A DNA stretch of 64,000 nt from Legionella birminghamensis. GTDB lineage: Bacteria > Pseudomonadota > Gammaproteobacteria > Legionellales > Legionellaceae. The number at the start of each line of letters is the position of its first letter. Within the stretch, counting starts at the first letter, position 1. The position numbers and the translations under genes were made by a program. The notes beneath the pieces were generated by a model. It did not search any database, was not told the origin of the DNA, and saw only the letters and a list, made by a program, of their open reading frames with translations. Shown one piece after another: positions 8,889 through 17,265 of the stretch. Where the stretch lies: positions 2,294,001-2,358,000 of the forward strand of contig NZ_UGNW01000001.1 in assembly GCF_900452515.1 (NCBI RefSeq). Reading direction: 5' to 3'.

Positions 8889-8892
8889 TCGC

Positions 8893-10176
8893 ATGAAGCA
8901 TCAAACTAGAATCATACTCGCAGGAACATTAGGCAATCTAATTGAATCATTTGATATGGCTATTTGCGGTCTACTCTCTGTTTACATTGCGAAATATCTG
9001 ATTGGTGATGCAACTAAAGGTTTGATTCTAGTCTTTCTAACATTTTTTGCCGGATATCTCGCTAGACCCATTGGGGCTATGATCATGGGATTACTATCCG
9101 ATATTTATGGTAGAAAAATTATCCTGGCAGCCTCGATCCTCTCAATGGGAGTATCTACAGCCCTTATCGGATTCATCCCTACGCATAGCTCCATAGGGAC
9201 ATTTTCTGTTATTGCTTTATTAGCACTGAGGATCATCCAGAGCTTCTCTTGTGGTGCAGAATATCTAAATTCCTCCGCTTATCTTATTGAAAATGCTGAA
9301 ACATCAAGAAAAGGTTATTCAGGAAGCTGGGCTTCTTTTGGTGCTATGTCAGGATTGTTGGTAGCCTCGCTGATAGCACTAATGGTAACTTATTTTACTA
9401 CTTACTGCCCTGAGCTCGATTGGCTAATCTGGCGTGTGCCTTTTGTTCTTGCCCTGTTAGGCTCATCCATTGGCTTGTACATTCGGTTATGCATTCCTGA
9501 GAGTATGGAATACATAATGTACTATGCAGACAGACCTAAACCTAAATTTAATTCCCTTCTTGCAGAGTCTGCCAATTATATTAAAAATCATAAAATGCAA
9601 TGTTTTTATGTATTTGTTCTGAGTTGCCTGGGCGTGACTACTACCTTTCAGATCTATATTTATGGACCTATGCAAGCTCATTTATATAGTAGTTTTCAAG
9701 ACTATGAGATTCTTACTTCCAACATTATATCGTTAATAGTTTTACTTAGCATATTCCCTATTATTGGAAAGCTTTCTGATAGAGTGAATAGAGAAACAAT
9801 TGTCGTTGTTGCCAGCCTAGGCTTTATGATCTTGTCTCAACCGTTTTTCAACTCGTTATCACAAGATGTTTTTTATCGATTCATTTTAAGTCAAGCCTTA
9901 ATTGCGATTCCGGCTGGAGCCTATTATGCAACCGTCCCTGTCATGCTAGCGGAGATGTTTCCTATTAAGCTACGTTGTACCGTTTTATCGATACTTTATT
10001 CCATAGCAGCAAGTTTATCGGCAGGACTGGCTCCATTAATTTCTCTACTACTTGTAAAGAAAACAAGTATAGCAGCTTCACCATCTATTTTGGTTTTTAT
10101 ACTCATCACTATTATTTTTATGATAATGATTTACAGACGTACTAAAGAAAAAGTTAAATATTCAGCAACAGCTTAA
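8893..10176 (+). CDS. MFS transporter, metabolite:H+ symporter (MHS/ProP-like) type
   Basis: This 427-residue protein has about twelve membrane segments. The MFS signature GLLSDIYGRKI follows segment 2 (loop 2-3), and a second copy, GKLSDRVNRE, lies in the repeat. NLIESFDMAICGLL at the start and the RIIQSFSCGAEYLNSSAYLIE region (motif with acidic residue) fit the metabolite:H+ symporter branch. AAGGAT lies before the ATG. It is the last gene of the regulator-sensor-deformylase-transporter operon. The substrate is unknown. Drug efflux or uptake of a small metabolite are both possible, and the family alone does not decide. Confidence 0.85.
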   Translation: MKHQTRIILAGTLGNLIESFDMAICGLLSVYIAKYLIGDATKGLILVFLTFFAGYLARPIGAMIMGLLSDIYGRKIILAASILSMGVSTALIGFIPTHSSIGTFSVIALLALRIIQSFSCGAEYLNSSAYLIENAETSRKGYSGSWASFGAMSGLLVASLIALMVTYFTTYCPELDWLIWRVPFVLALLGSSIGLYIRLCIPESMEYIMYYADRPKPKFNSLLAESANYIKNHKMQCFYVFVLSCLGVTTTFQIYIYGPMQAHLYSSFQDYEILTSNIISLIVLLSIFPIIGKLSDRVNRETIVVVASLGFMILSQPFFNSLSQDVFYRFILSQALIAIPAGAYYATVPVMLAEMFPIKLRCTVLSILYSIAASLSAGLAPLISLLLVKKTSIAASPSILVFILITIIFMIMIYRRTKEKVKYSATA

Positions 10177-10251
10177 TAGCATGCTTTGGCCTACCAATCG
10201 GAAACATTATTATTTACTATATGCAGTTACATACAATCTATTTAAACCCAT

Positions 10252-10278
10252 CTATGCTGCGCTCATCTGAGCGCATAG
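10252..10278. terminator. Hairpin ending the deformylase-transporter operon
   Basis: CTATGCTGCGCTC and GAGCGCATAG pair with one bulged T around the loop ATCT. The T run after it is weak on the plus strand, so its strength as an intrinsic terminator is uncertain. Confidence 0.45.
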
Positions 10279-10427
10279 ATAGATGACTGAAAAAACCGTT
10301 TACGCTTCAGTTATGGGTAAGACCAATATCAGAGATATATTAGCTAAAACGCAAATAAAAATGACTCAGAGAATTAGCTATTTTTTTGAAATATGGTTCT
10401 TTCCAAATATTAAGAGTGCAAAAAAAT

Positions 10428-12038
10428 ATGATTAGTATTTTCATCACATTAGCAGCATTTTTACTTGCATTTTTTGCGTTAGTGGATCCTATTATTAAAT
10501 TTAGGCTGAATATGGGTTGGTTACCCATGCGCAGGATTTTATGGATATTAATCATCCTTGGCTTAATAGCTATACTAGACCATCCTTTTAGAAAAATATT
10601 TCTTACTGAATCTGGTCTTTTAGACGGCACTGCAGGCTACTACAATATGACTTCAGATAATAGATTCCAGTCATTTTTCTACGAAATCGTCCTATTAATC
10701 TGGAATTATGCATTAGTAGCAATAAGTATTTATCTGTTTTATAAACTCATACAACCTGTAAAATTTTCTGTTAAAAATGCAAGCAGATTTCTTCATGAAT
10801 GTAATCGTATTATATCAGACGGAATAGAGGAAAATATTAGGAGGCTTACTTCAGAAATTGCTCCAAGTATTCCGCCAATATTTAATACAGCAATGCAAGA
10901 TATATCTGGTGTGCAAAATGACGCATTGGCTTTATTAGAATTATTCTCTGACGAAAAGTTTTGTAAACACATAGTTAATCACAACCCGATAACTTTTTCT
11001 ATTATTTTTGAAGAAGTAATCAGTCATTGTTCGAGCTTATATCCCATAGGAACAACATTAGTTAATAAACTTATTTTACTAATGTTTTCTGAACCGGAGT
11101 CTCAATTAAATCGTGAAGAGCGTTATGGAGGAGGGTTGGGAAAGTTTGGTACGTTCAAAAAACTGCTTTTTGGAAACATAAAATTTTTACGAAGTGAATT
11201 TCGACCACTGTCAAAACCGTTTTTTAATCAATTTTTTCTTACTCATCAAGGTATCAATAAATATTCTGAGGTCCTTGAATATGTAATGGAACTCTGTTTA
11301 ATAGAAGGAGTAAACGAACCAGATATAGTTCACTCTGCTTTGAAGGTCATTAAAAATAACATCGATCACAACATAATTAAATTGACCGATATCTCCAGCA
11401 CAGAAATACACTTGTCAGAACCTTATAATATCATTCAGAGTTGCTCGTTTACTATAGATATTTTCGTTCACTTTCTCCAGCAGAATGGTTCAAAATTTCC
11501 TCCTGCACCCAATATAGAAAATGAAGATTATTCATATTTTAAAAATGATCGCAACATTCATGGAGCAATAGCTAATGGCATCTATAGTGTTATAGAACAA
11601 TTATCTAGGATGGATTATTTTTTTGAAAATATACGCATTCTACTTGTTCATATCTTTATCATTTCAATGAATATCAACCCAACCATAGAAGCATTACGTA
11701 CCCGCCTAATAACATTATTAAATAACAAAATTGAAGCCAACCTCATTAAAGCCTATTACCCTGCAGTCACCGCTGCTTTAATCTATTCTTTTGGCCTATG
11801 CGAACCAGAACAAGCAACAGATGAAATCCATAAGAAATTATTGGTCCAATTGAAAAAAAATTATTTACGGCTCCACATGTCACGTCCAATAATTGCTTTG
11901 GATATGCTACCCAAGGATACTGAGTTAAATGAAAAATCCAGAAAACTAATAAGAAAACATCCTATTGAGTGGATTCGTGATAATAAAGTTCAAGAATTAC
12001 GATTAGATAAGATAGCTAAATCCTCCTCAAGTAAATAG
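10428..12038 (+). CDS. Membrane-anchored protein of unknown family
   Basis: This is a protein of about 536 residues with three hydrophobic segments in the first 120 residues (ISIFITLAAFLLAFFALV, ILWILIILGLIAIL, EIVLLIWNYALVAISIYLFY). A roughly 400-residue helical cytoplasmic part follows, without motifs I recognise. ATG 10428 is chosen because the upstream ATG at 10386 would put charged residues before the first segment and lacks a ribosome site. It stands alone between the transporter operon and a zinc-ribbon nuclease. A membrane anchor plus a large unknown soluble domain beside a nuclease would fit a defence role, but nothing in the sequence proves it. Confidence 0.6.
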   Translation: MISIFITLAAFLLAFFALVDPIIKFRLNMGWLPMRRILWILIILGLIAILDHPFRKIFLTESGLLDGTAGYYNMTSDNRFQSFFYEIVLLIWNYALVAISIYLFYKLIQPVKFSVKNASRFLHECNRIISDGIEENIRRLTSEIAPSIPPIFNTAMQDISGVQNDALALLELFSDEKFCKHIVNHNPITFSIIFEEVISHCSSLYPIGTTLVNKLILLMFSEPESQLNREERYGGGLGKFGTFKKLLFGNIKFLRSEFRPLSKPFFNQFFLTHQGINKYSEVLEYVMELCLIEGVNEPDIVHSALKVIKNNIDHNIIKLTDISSTEIHLSEPYNIIQSCSFTIDIFVHFLQQNGSKFPPAPNIENEDYSYFKNDRNIHGAIANGIYSVIEQLSRMDYFFENIRILLVHIFIISMNINPTIEALRTRLITLLNNKIEANLIKAYYPAVTAALIYSFGLCEPEQATDEIHKKLLVQLKKNYLRLHMSRPIIALDMLPKDTELNEKSRKLIRKHPIEWIRDNKVQELRLDKIAKSSSSK

Positions 12039-12265
12039 AAATATTTAAGAGATAGATTCGCCGTTTCACCAGGCTAATGATGAATAATCAGAATTTTATA
12101 AGAGACATACAGTATAGAAATTTCATTAAATAATAATTTATTGATGTGAACTACTAAAGCTCAGGGCAGTTCCCAAAACCGACTCATTTGTTGAGATTTG
12201 CTGTTGATGTTTATATCTTGCATGCCTAAGAAAATGCTATTATTCGGCATCTGACATATGATTCG

Positions 12266-14470
12266 ATGCAAATGTCTAAGCAGGCAATGAAGAGAAAAGT
12301 AGTTATTCAAGATAAAGAATTTGACTCACTTGAGAGTGCTGCTAAAGCATTTGGTAAATCCCGAAACACAGTAAATTATCGTCTTTCAAAAGGTTGGACT
12401 CCTGAGCAAGCTCTAGGACTTGAACCTCCTCCAGATTTTGCATCTAAAACCACTGGTATTTCTGTTCAAGTGGAAGGGTTAGAGTTTAAAACTCTAAAAG
12501 ATGCAGCAAAATACTATAATCGAGCTTATACACACGTTATTGAAATGGTAAAGAAAGGATGTTCAATTGAACAATCTCTTGGTTTGGTTAAAAGAATTGG
12601 CACCTTACAGTTAGAAAATCCAAAATTATCACAACAATGGCACCCACATAAAAATTTACCTTTAAAACCTCAAGATGTTTCATCTGGATCAGGAATAAAA
12701 GTCTGGTGGTTATGTCCAAATAACCATGAATGGGAAGCTGTCATCAATAGCCGGAATCGTGGATGCGGCTGTCCTTACTGTGCTGGCCAAAAACCAACAA
12801 GGGATAGAAATTTTGCTACTGAATACCCTGAGTTATTGAAAGAGTTTGACTTAATTAAAAACAAAAATCTTAAACCGGAAAACCTTACTCCCAGAGCGAA
12901 GCAAAAAGTATGGTGGAAATGCCTAAAGGGTCATTCTTGGCAAGCTACAATTACAAACCGAACAAGAAAACAATACAACAATTCTTGTCCTTACTGTACA
13001 AATCGCAAGATATGTAATGACAACAGTCTTGCTCAACTTCGCCCTGATATTGCTCAAGATTGGCATCCTAGTAAGAACCAGCCATTAACGCCTCATGATG
13101 TTATTGCCGGCGGTGGAACAAAGGTCTGGTGGACTTGCAAGCATGGCCATGACTGGCAAGCAACAGTAGGAACTAGAGTTCACAATGGCACTGGTTGCTC
13201 GAAGTGCGCACTTCAAACATCAAGAATCGAGATTGCTGTCTACACTGAAATAAAAGCATTGTTTCCTAATGTTTCTTGGCGTGAAAAAATTGAAAAATAC
13301 GAATGTGACATATTTCTTCCTGATAAAAAGATTGGGATAGAAATTGACGGTGTTTACTGGCATAAGCTAAGATCAAACATTGATTCCATCAAGCAAAAAT
13401 TGTTTGAAGAACAAGGTATTCAGTTATTTCGCTTAAGAGAAGAGGGACTATCGTTATTAAGTGCTCGAGATATCTCTTTTAAATGGTCAGGCAATACTTT
13501 TCCAATTATTTCTAGTCTCATTAACCAAATCATTAAGTTTACTGATTTTTCCGATTCAGAGCGCGAAAGGCTACAGGATTATATTAATAATGGCTTACTT
13601 ATTAATAACACTTTATATAGGGAAATAGTTTCCCAGCTTCCTGCTCCACCATATGAGCTTTCATTAGCTGCTAAAAAACCAGAGCTTGCAAAAGAATGGG
13701 CTTATGATTTGAATGCTCCATTGTCTCCTGAACATTTTAGCCCTGCGGCAAATAAAAATGTCTGGTGGAGATGTGAGAAAGGTCATACTTGGGAAACTTC
13801 ACTAAATAATCGCTCATGCCAAACCACTGGTTGCCCTCATTGTCCTCGTATTGTTCCGAACAAAGCGACCACTGAGTGGAATTTTGCAAAAATAACCCCT
13901 CAGCTCGTTAACGAGTGGCATCATGAAAAAAATGGAGGAGTTCTTCCCGAAGAAATAACTCCAAACATGAATATTAAAGTTTGGTGGAAATGTAACGATG
14001 GTCATGAATGGCAAGCAGCACCTCACAGTAGAACACGTGGGACGGGTTGTCCATTTTGTTATGGCCGGTATGCTTCAAAAACAAATAACCTAGCTGTTTC
14101 TTACCCTGAACTGTTGGCCGAATGGGATTACGAATTGAATAAAGGATTAAATCCATCTGACTTTACTCCGCATGTAGGCAAGATAGTATGGTGGAAATGC
14201 AAAGAAAACCACACTTGGCAGGCTACGATTTATAATCGAACGAAAAATAAGTCGGGATGCCCCACCTGTGCGCGTAGAAATTCTCGAAAATATTCAATAG
14301 ACTATTTCCACCAATTCGCCAGCAGACATGGTGGTATATGCTTAACAACAGAGTATTTGAACGGTAAATCCAAAATTATAATGATTTGTAAGAATGGCCA
14401 TCAATGGGAATCTCGTGCCGATAAGATATTATATAAGGAAAAGTGGTGTAGCCGCTGCAGTAAGGGTTAG
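12266..14470 (+). CDS. Zinc-ribbon-repeat protein with embedded Vsr-like nuclease domain
   Basis: This 734-residue protein has unusual architecture. Residues 1-110 hold two NUMOD-like DNA-binding units (FDSLESAAKAFGKSRNTVNYRL and FKTLKDAAKYYNRAYTHV). Then come three treble-clef zinc ribbons of the DUF4379 type (VWWxCxxGHxWxAxxxxRxxGxGCPxC). A nuclease-like domain follows, with EKYECDIFLPDKKIGIEIDGVYWH (PD-(D/E)xK pattern, E/D/IEID) and the QLFRLREEGL strand, as in Vsr-type endonucleases. Three more full ribbons and one degenerate ribbon close the protein. The ATGs at 12266, 12272 and 12287 are all possible; none has a strong ribosome site. It is probably a sequence-binding endonuclease; defence or homing are both possible. 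Confidence 0.75.
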   Translation: MQMSKQAMKRKVVIQDKEFDSLESAAKAFGKSRNTVNYRLSKGWTPEQALGLEPPPDFASKTTGISVQVEGLEFKTLKDAAKYYNRAYTHVIEMVKKGCSIEQSLGLVKRIGTLQLENPKLSQQWHPHKNLPLKPQDVSSGSGIKVWWLCPNNHEWEAVINSRNRGCGCPYCAGQKPTRDRNFATEYPELLKEFDLIKNKNLKPENLTPRAKQKVWWKCLKGHSWQATITNRTRKQYNNSCPYCTNRKICNDNSLAQLRPDIAQDWHPSKNQPLTPHDVIAGGGTKVWWTCKHGHDWQATVGTRVHNGTGCSKCALQTSRIEIAVYTEIKALFPNVSWREKIEKYECDIFLPDKKIGIEIDGVYWHKLRSNIDSIKQKLFEEQGIQLFRLREEGLSLLSARDISFKWSGNTFPIISSLINQIIKFTDFSDSERERLQDYINNGLLINNTLYREIVSQLPAPPYELSLAAKKPELAKEWAYDLNAPLSPEHFSPAANKNVWWRCEKGHTWETSLNNRSCQTTGCPHCPRIVPNKATTEWNFAKITPQLVNEWHHEKNGGVLPEEITPNMNIKVWWKCNDGHEWQAAPHSRTRGTGCPFCYGRYASKTNNLAVSYPELLAEWDYELNKGLNPSDFTPHVGKIVWWKCKENHTWQATIYNRTKNKSGCPTCARRNSRKYSIDYFHQFASRHGGICLTTEYLNGKSKIIMICKNGHQWESRADKILYKEKWCSRCSKG

Positions 14471-14656
14471 TTATTATTCATAAAACTACAATTATCGAGT
14501 TGAATCAACAAGTATTACCAGTTACCACTGTAAACCCCACCAATTTTTCAAACAAATAATTTCAGATATGTTCTGGGTTGTAGACCAGGAGGTAAGATTT
14601 TCTAAATTAATTCCTGCTGAGTAATATAATAGTTTTACTTGCACAACTTTCTTTCT

Positions 14657-15139
14657 TCAAAACTCACAGTTTCCTTTTTTTGTTGCGGGATAGTAATACC
14701 AAGAGCCAATAAAGTAGTTACCAGGCATCGGATGAATATAGAGTTTTCTACAGCCATAATTACCAGTAATGTGATTTTTCCTATAACGTCCTTTTAGCCA
14801 ACCTCCACCAATCTTAGCTTTCTCAATTTCCTCCCTAACTGCAAAAACTCCAGTTTGGTCCTTAAAATTGATTTGATTTGTTCCAACAGTTTCAGGGTGT
14901 ATTGGAGAGGCTAGAACTATGCCATCAAAATTAATTGCAAAAATACGACTGGACTTTTTCCGAAACTCTAAAATTGCATTTTCTTTTCCATGATGTGCAA
15001 CATGGTTTTCTGCTTTCTTAACACGCTCTATTACTTTGTTTTTATTCCAATTTATAGAATTTGCTCCAGCCGAAACATAAGCAGGAAATAAAACAAAAGT
15101 CAAAAATGAATAAATGCACAAGATTAGATTTACACTCAT
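14657..15139 (-). CDS. Secreted single Cache-domain protein
   Basis: This 160-residue protein has an N-terminal signal peptide (LILCIYSFLTFVLFPAYVSAGA, cleavage after VSA likely). The rest fits a single Cache domain. VIERVKKAENHVAHHGKENAILEF is the leading helix; IFAINFDGIVLASPIHPETVGTN and DQTGVFAVREEIEKAKIGGGW are the sheet with the conserved G-x-N and D motifs. It ends in YFIGSWYY. There is no signalling domain, so it is a free periplasmic Cache protein, a type known in bacteria as a small-molecule binder. The ligand is unknown. The gene stands alone on the minus strand downstream of remnants. Confidence 0.75.
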   Translation of the reverse strand: MSVNLILCIYSFLTFVLFPAYVSAGANSINWNKNKVIERVKKAENHVAHHGKENAILEFRKKSSRIFAINFDGIVLASPIHPETVGTNQINFKDQTGVFAVREEIEKAKIGGGWLKGRYRKNHITGNYGCRKLYIHPMPGNYFIGSWYYYPATKKGNCEF

Positions 15140-15248
15140 AATGATTACCCATATTCCTTAATCAATTGCAACGAACATCTAATTTATTACAATATTAATG
15201 TGCTTAAACCTTCAAAATACCAAATCTGAGGCAAATAGACATTTGTTT

Positions 15249-15402
15249 TTATTTCTTCTTGGTTGATAGATTAATCCGATATTTCAACTGAACACCCCGC
15301 CAATACTTTGTTTCAGAATGTTCCAGCTCAAGGTCCTGCATCAAAGGTCCAACTAATGAACGACCCGAACCAAGCAATACCGGTGCGATGGTTATTGTTA
15401 AT
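15249..15402 (-). pseudogene. C-terminal remnant of a RibD/dihydrofolate-reductase-like protein
   Basis: The minus strand reads LTITIAPVLLGSGRSLVGP, then ELEHSETKYWRGVQLKY and RIN up to a stop at 15249. This matches the C-terminal end of RibD C-domain (DHFR-like) proteins, including the conserved APVLLGSGR. There is no start or N-terminal half. It abuts the GNAT remnant head to tail, as if a deletion joined two neighbouring genes. Translation by eye; the family call rests on the APVLLGxGxxLF-type motif. Confidence 0.6.
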
Positions 15403-15531
15403 TCATGGATTTACACCTATTGCGTAGTGCTCGTTCCCTTCTGGTAAACCAAAGTATTCTGGCAAATTCTTTGTAATGGCTCGACATAAGGATTGAGCCA
15501 AATCCCGGGTTATTTTTTCGATTTGAATCAT
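15403..15531 (-). pseudogene. N-terminal fragment of a GNAT-like acetyltransferase
   Basis: A 42-codon frame starts MIQIEKITRDLAQSLC and continues with LPEYFGLPEGNEHYAIGV before a stop. This resembles the start of small GNAT acetyltransferases in which LPEYFGLPEANE is conserved. The acetyl-CoA binding part is missing. It overlaps the end of the GrpB-GNAT gene by four bases, so it was once the last gene of that operon. Confidence 0.5.
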
Positions 15532-16484
15532 AGTATTTTCCCTACTGCAGTATCTCTCGCATCACCTTCATAGCCATCCAGATCATCAAATGGCATGTCG
15601 ATATAATCATTATTTCTATAAAATCTTAGCGCATCCGGTGAGGACTCCACGTGCAAGCTTTGATAGCCTTGTTTTTTGAGCCACTTTTCACATAGCGCCA
15701 AGAATTGGCTACCGTATCGATGGTTTCTTTTTTCCTCATCAATCACAATGATACGCAACGCTGCTCTCTTGTGAGGCCATAATTGCAGATGGGCATAACC
15801 CATCATGTCACTTCCCTGAGATAAAACGAAATGAACATGAGCATCATGCTCAAAAGTCCAAGTGTAAGGGTCAGAAAGACCTGCTCTATCAAAAAAATAG
15901 AACTGTCTGAAATGACGTACTTTATCCCATTCGCGCGGTGTTAATGCCTTCACCACTCTTAATCCATTAAATCCTGCTTTTTTATCAATTGTTGCAATAA
16001 AGCTTTCTTTACCCAAGCAATAAGCAGTAATGTCATAGGGATGTTGATGCGCCAACTCCTGTTTTAAGTGTGCATAAGCTTCTTTATCTTCCGGATGTGT
16101 TCTCATCCAGTCCCTAAATTTTAAATGCCGCTCGATTTCGGAACTTCCAAACTCAAAAATATGAGCATGATGTGTTCGTAGGTTCTCCCCCTTTTGGAAA
16201 TAGCGGCGAAAAGGGATGCCGTATTCTCCTTTGGCTTCATAGCCCAATGCCTGCATGGCAGCATTAGCACTGTCCACTTTGCTAATATCTAAAACAACTG
16301 GAATCATAGCGATGACTGGTTTTGCAGCCAAACCAGGTACTGATGTGGAACCGATATGATGAATTTCAATGCAATTACTGCCTAATGCTTTTTTAATTCG
16401 CTCTGCTTCCTGTTCAAATTGCATAGGCCAATTAGCATCATAAGAAACTACTTCAATAAGCCGTTGTTCTTGGTTGACTTCCAT
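15528..16484 (-). CDS. GrpB-family protein fused to a GNAT acetyltransferase
   Basis: This is a 318-residue, two-domain protein. Residues about 1-165 are a GrpB/UPF0157 nucleotidyltransferase-like domain (VVSYDANWPMQFEQEAERI, IEIHHIGSTSVPGLAAKPVI, HAHIFEFGS, HLKFRDWMRTHPEDKEAYAHLK). Residues about 175-318 form a GNAT domain (LRIIVIDEEKRNHRYGSQFLALCEKWL, with an R-x-x-x-x-G-S acetyl-CoA loop, and ESSPDALRFYRNNDY). ATG 16484 is chosen because homologues begin near MEVNQEQRLIEVV. It overlaps the end of the nucleotidyltransferase gene by 32 bases, so translation is coupled. Its substrate is unknown; both domains resemble antibiotic- or nucleotide-modifying enzymes. Confidence 0.82.
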   Translation of the reverse strand: MEVNQEQRLIEVVSYDANWPMQFEQEAERIKKALGSNCIEIHHIGSTSVPGLAAKPVIAMIPVVLDISKVDSANAAMQALGYEAKGEYGIPFRRYFQKGENLRTHHAHIFEFGSSEIERHLKFRDWMRTHPEDKEAYAHLKQELAHQHPYDITAYCLGKESFIATIDKKAGFNGLRVVKALTPREWDKVRHFRQFYFFDRAGLSDPYTWTFEHDAHVHFVLSQGSDMMGYAHLQLWPHKRAALRIIVIDEEKRNHRYGSQFLALCEKWLKKQGYQSLHVESSPDALRFYRNNDYIDMPFDDLDGYEGDARDTAVGKIL

Positions 16485-17265
16485 CTTCTCTCTCTTGAAT
16501 ATGCTGAACCATTTCACCCACAAATGCAGTGACTTCTTGATAGGTTTCGCCGGTCAACATATCGCTTGCATGATTTAGTTCAGTTTTAGTTAATGCTCGT
16601 TGAATTAAAACTCGCCATTTCGGGAATTGATTTTTAGCCCAAGTTCCAGCTTCTAACTTAGAGCCTTGTTTCTGATGTTGGAGCACATACAAAGCCCTGC
16701 ATAGAGTTAATACAGCATAATATTGGTACGCTAAACAATTTCTGGTATGAACAACCCAATCTTGCCACGCATAAGCCTGTTTTTTGACGTGTTCTATAAA
16801 TTCACTGTTTGATACAGGAGCAATAATCGACTTTGCTGATGGACCGTATAGAGTGAGGCTATTTGTTTGCAACAAATAGTAATTAATAAGCCAATCTGTT
16901 CCTGCTTTTTTGAGGTGAAATGGTTCTCCTGGGCTAATGACAGCAATTTGACTTTGCTCTGTTTTAAAACGTTGTAACATTCTATACGATGCATAAGCCA
17001 CTTCAATTCGGTCATTCCAATCTGGAAAATGCCGAACCAGATTGGAATGAAAATCATCTAAAGCCGCGAATTCTTCTGATGTCATTTCTTGGTTTAATGC
17101 CACAAGAACATCAATGTCGCTGGTTGTTTCATCAAAATCACCCCAGACGAATGAACCATACACGTAAACGCCCACCAAATGTTCTTTTAAAATTGATTGC
17201 AAACCAGATAATAGGTTAGTAAGTAAATGATTAACTACCCTAAACTCTGTATGTGGTTTATTCAT
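16453..17265 (-). CDS. ANT(3'')-like nucleotidyltransferase (DUF4111 type)
   Basis: This 270-residue protein has a nucleotidyltransferase core near the N-terminus (VYVYGSFVWGDFDETTSDIDVLVA: the GS and DxD metal-site motif). Its C-terminal helical domain (YYAVLTLCRALYVLQHQ, then AGTWAKNQFPKWRVLIQRAL) is like that of aminoglycoside adenylyltransferases. Such enzymes add AMP to streptomycin or spectinomycin; whether this one does is not shown. Its ATG overlaps the stop of the ABC exporter (ATGAATAA, 17258-17265). Position inside an operon with ABC-F and GNAT genes supports a resistance-type role. Confidence 0.82.
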   Translation of the reverse strand: MNKPHTEFRVVNHLLTNLLSGLQSILKEHLVGVYVYGSFVWGDFDETTSDIDVLVALNQEMTSEEFAALDDFHSNLVRHFPDWNDRIEVAYASYRMLQRFKTEQSQIAVISPGEPFHLKKAGTDWLINYYLLQTNSLTLYGPSAKSIIAPVSNSEFIEHVKKQAYAWQDWVVHTRNCLAYQYYAVLTLCRALYVLQHQKQGSKLEAGTWAKNQFPKWRVLIQRALTKTELNHASDMLTGETYQEVTAFVGEMVQHIQEREDGSQPRTTAY

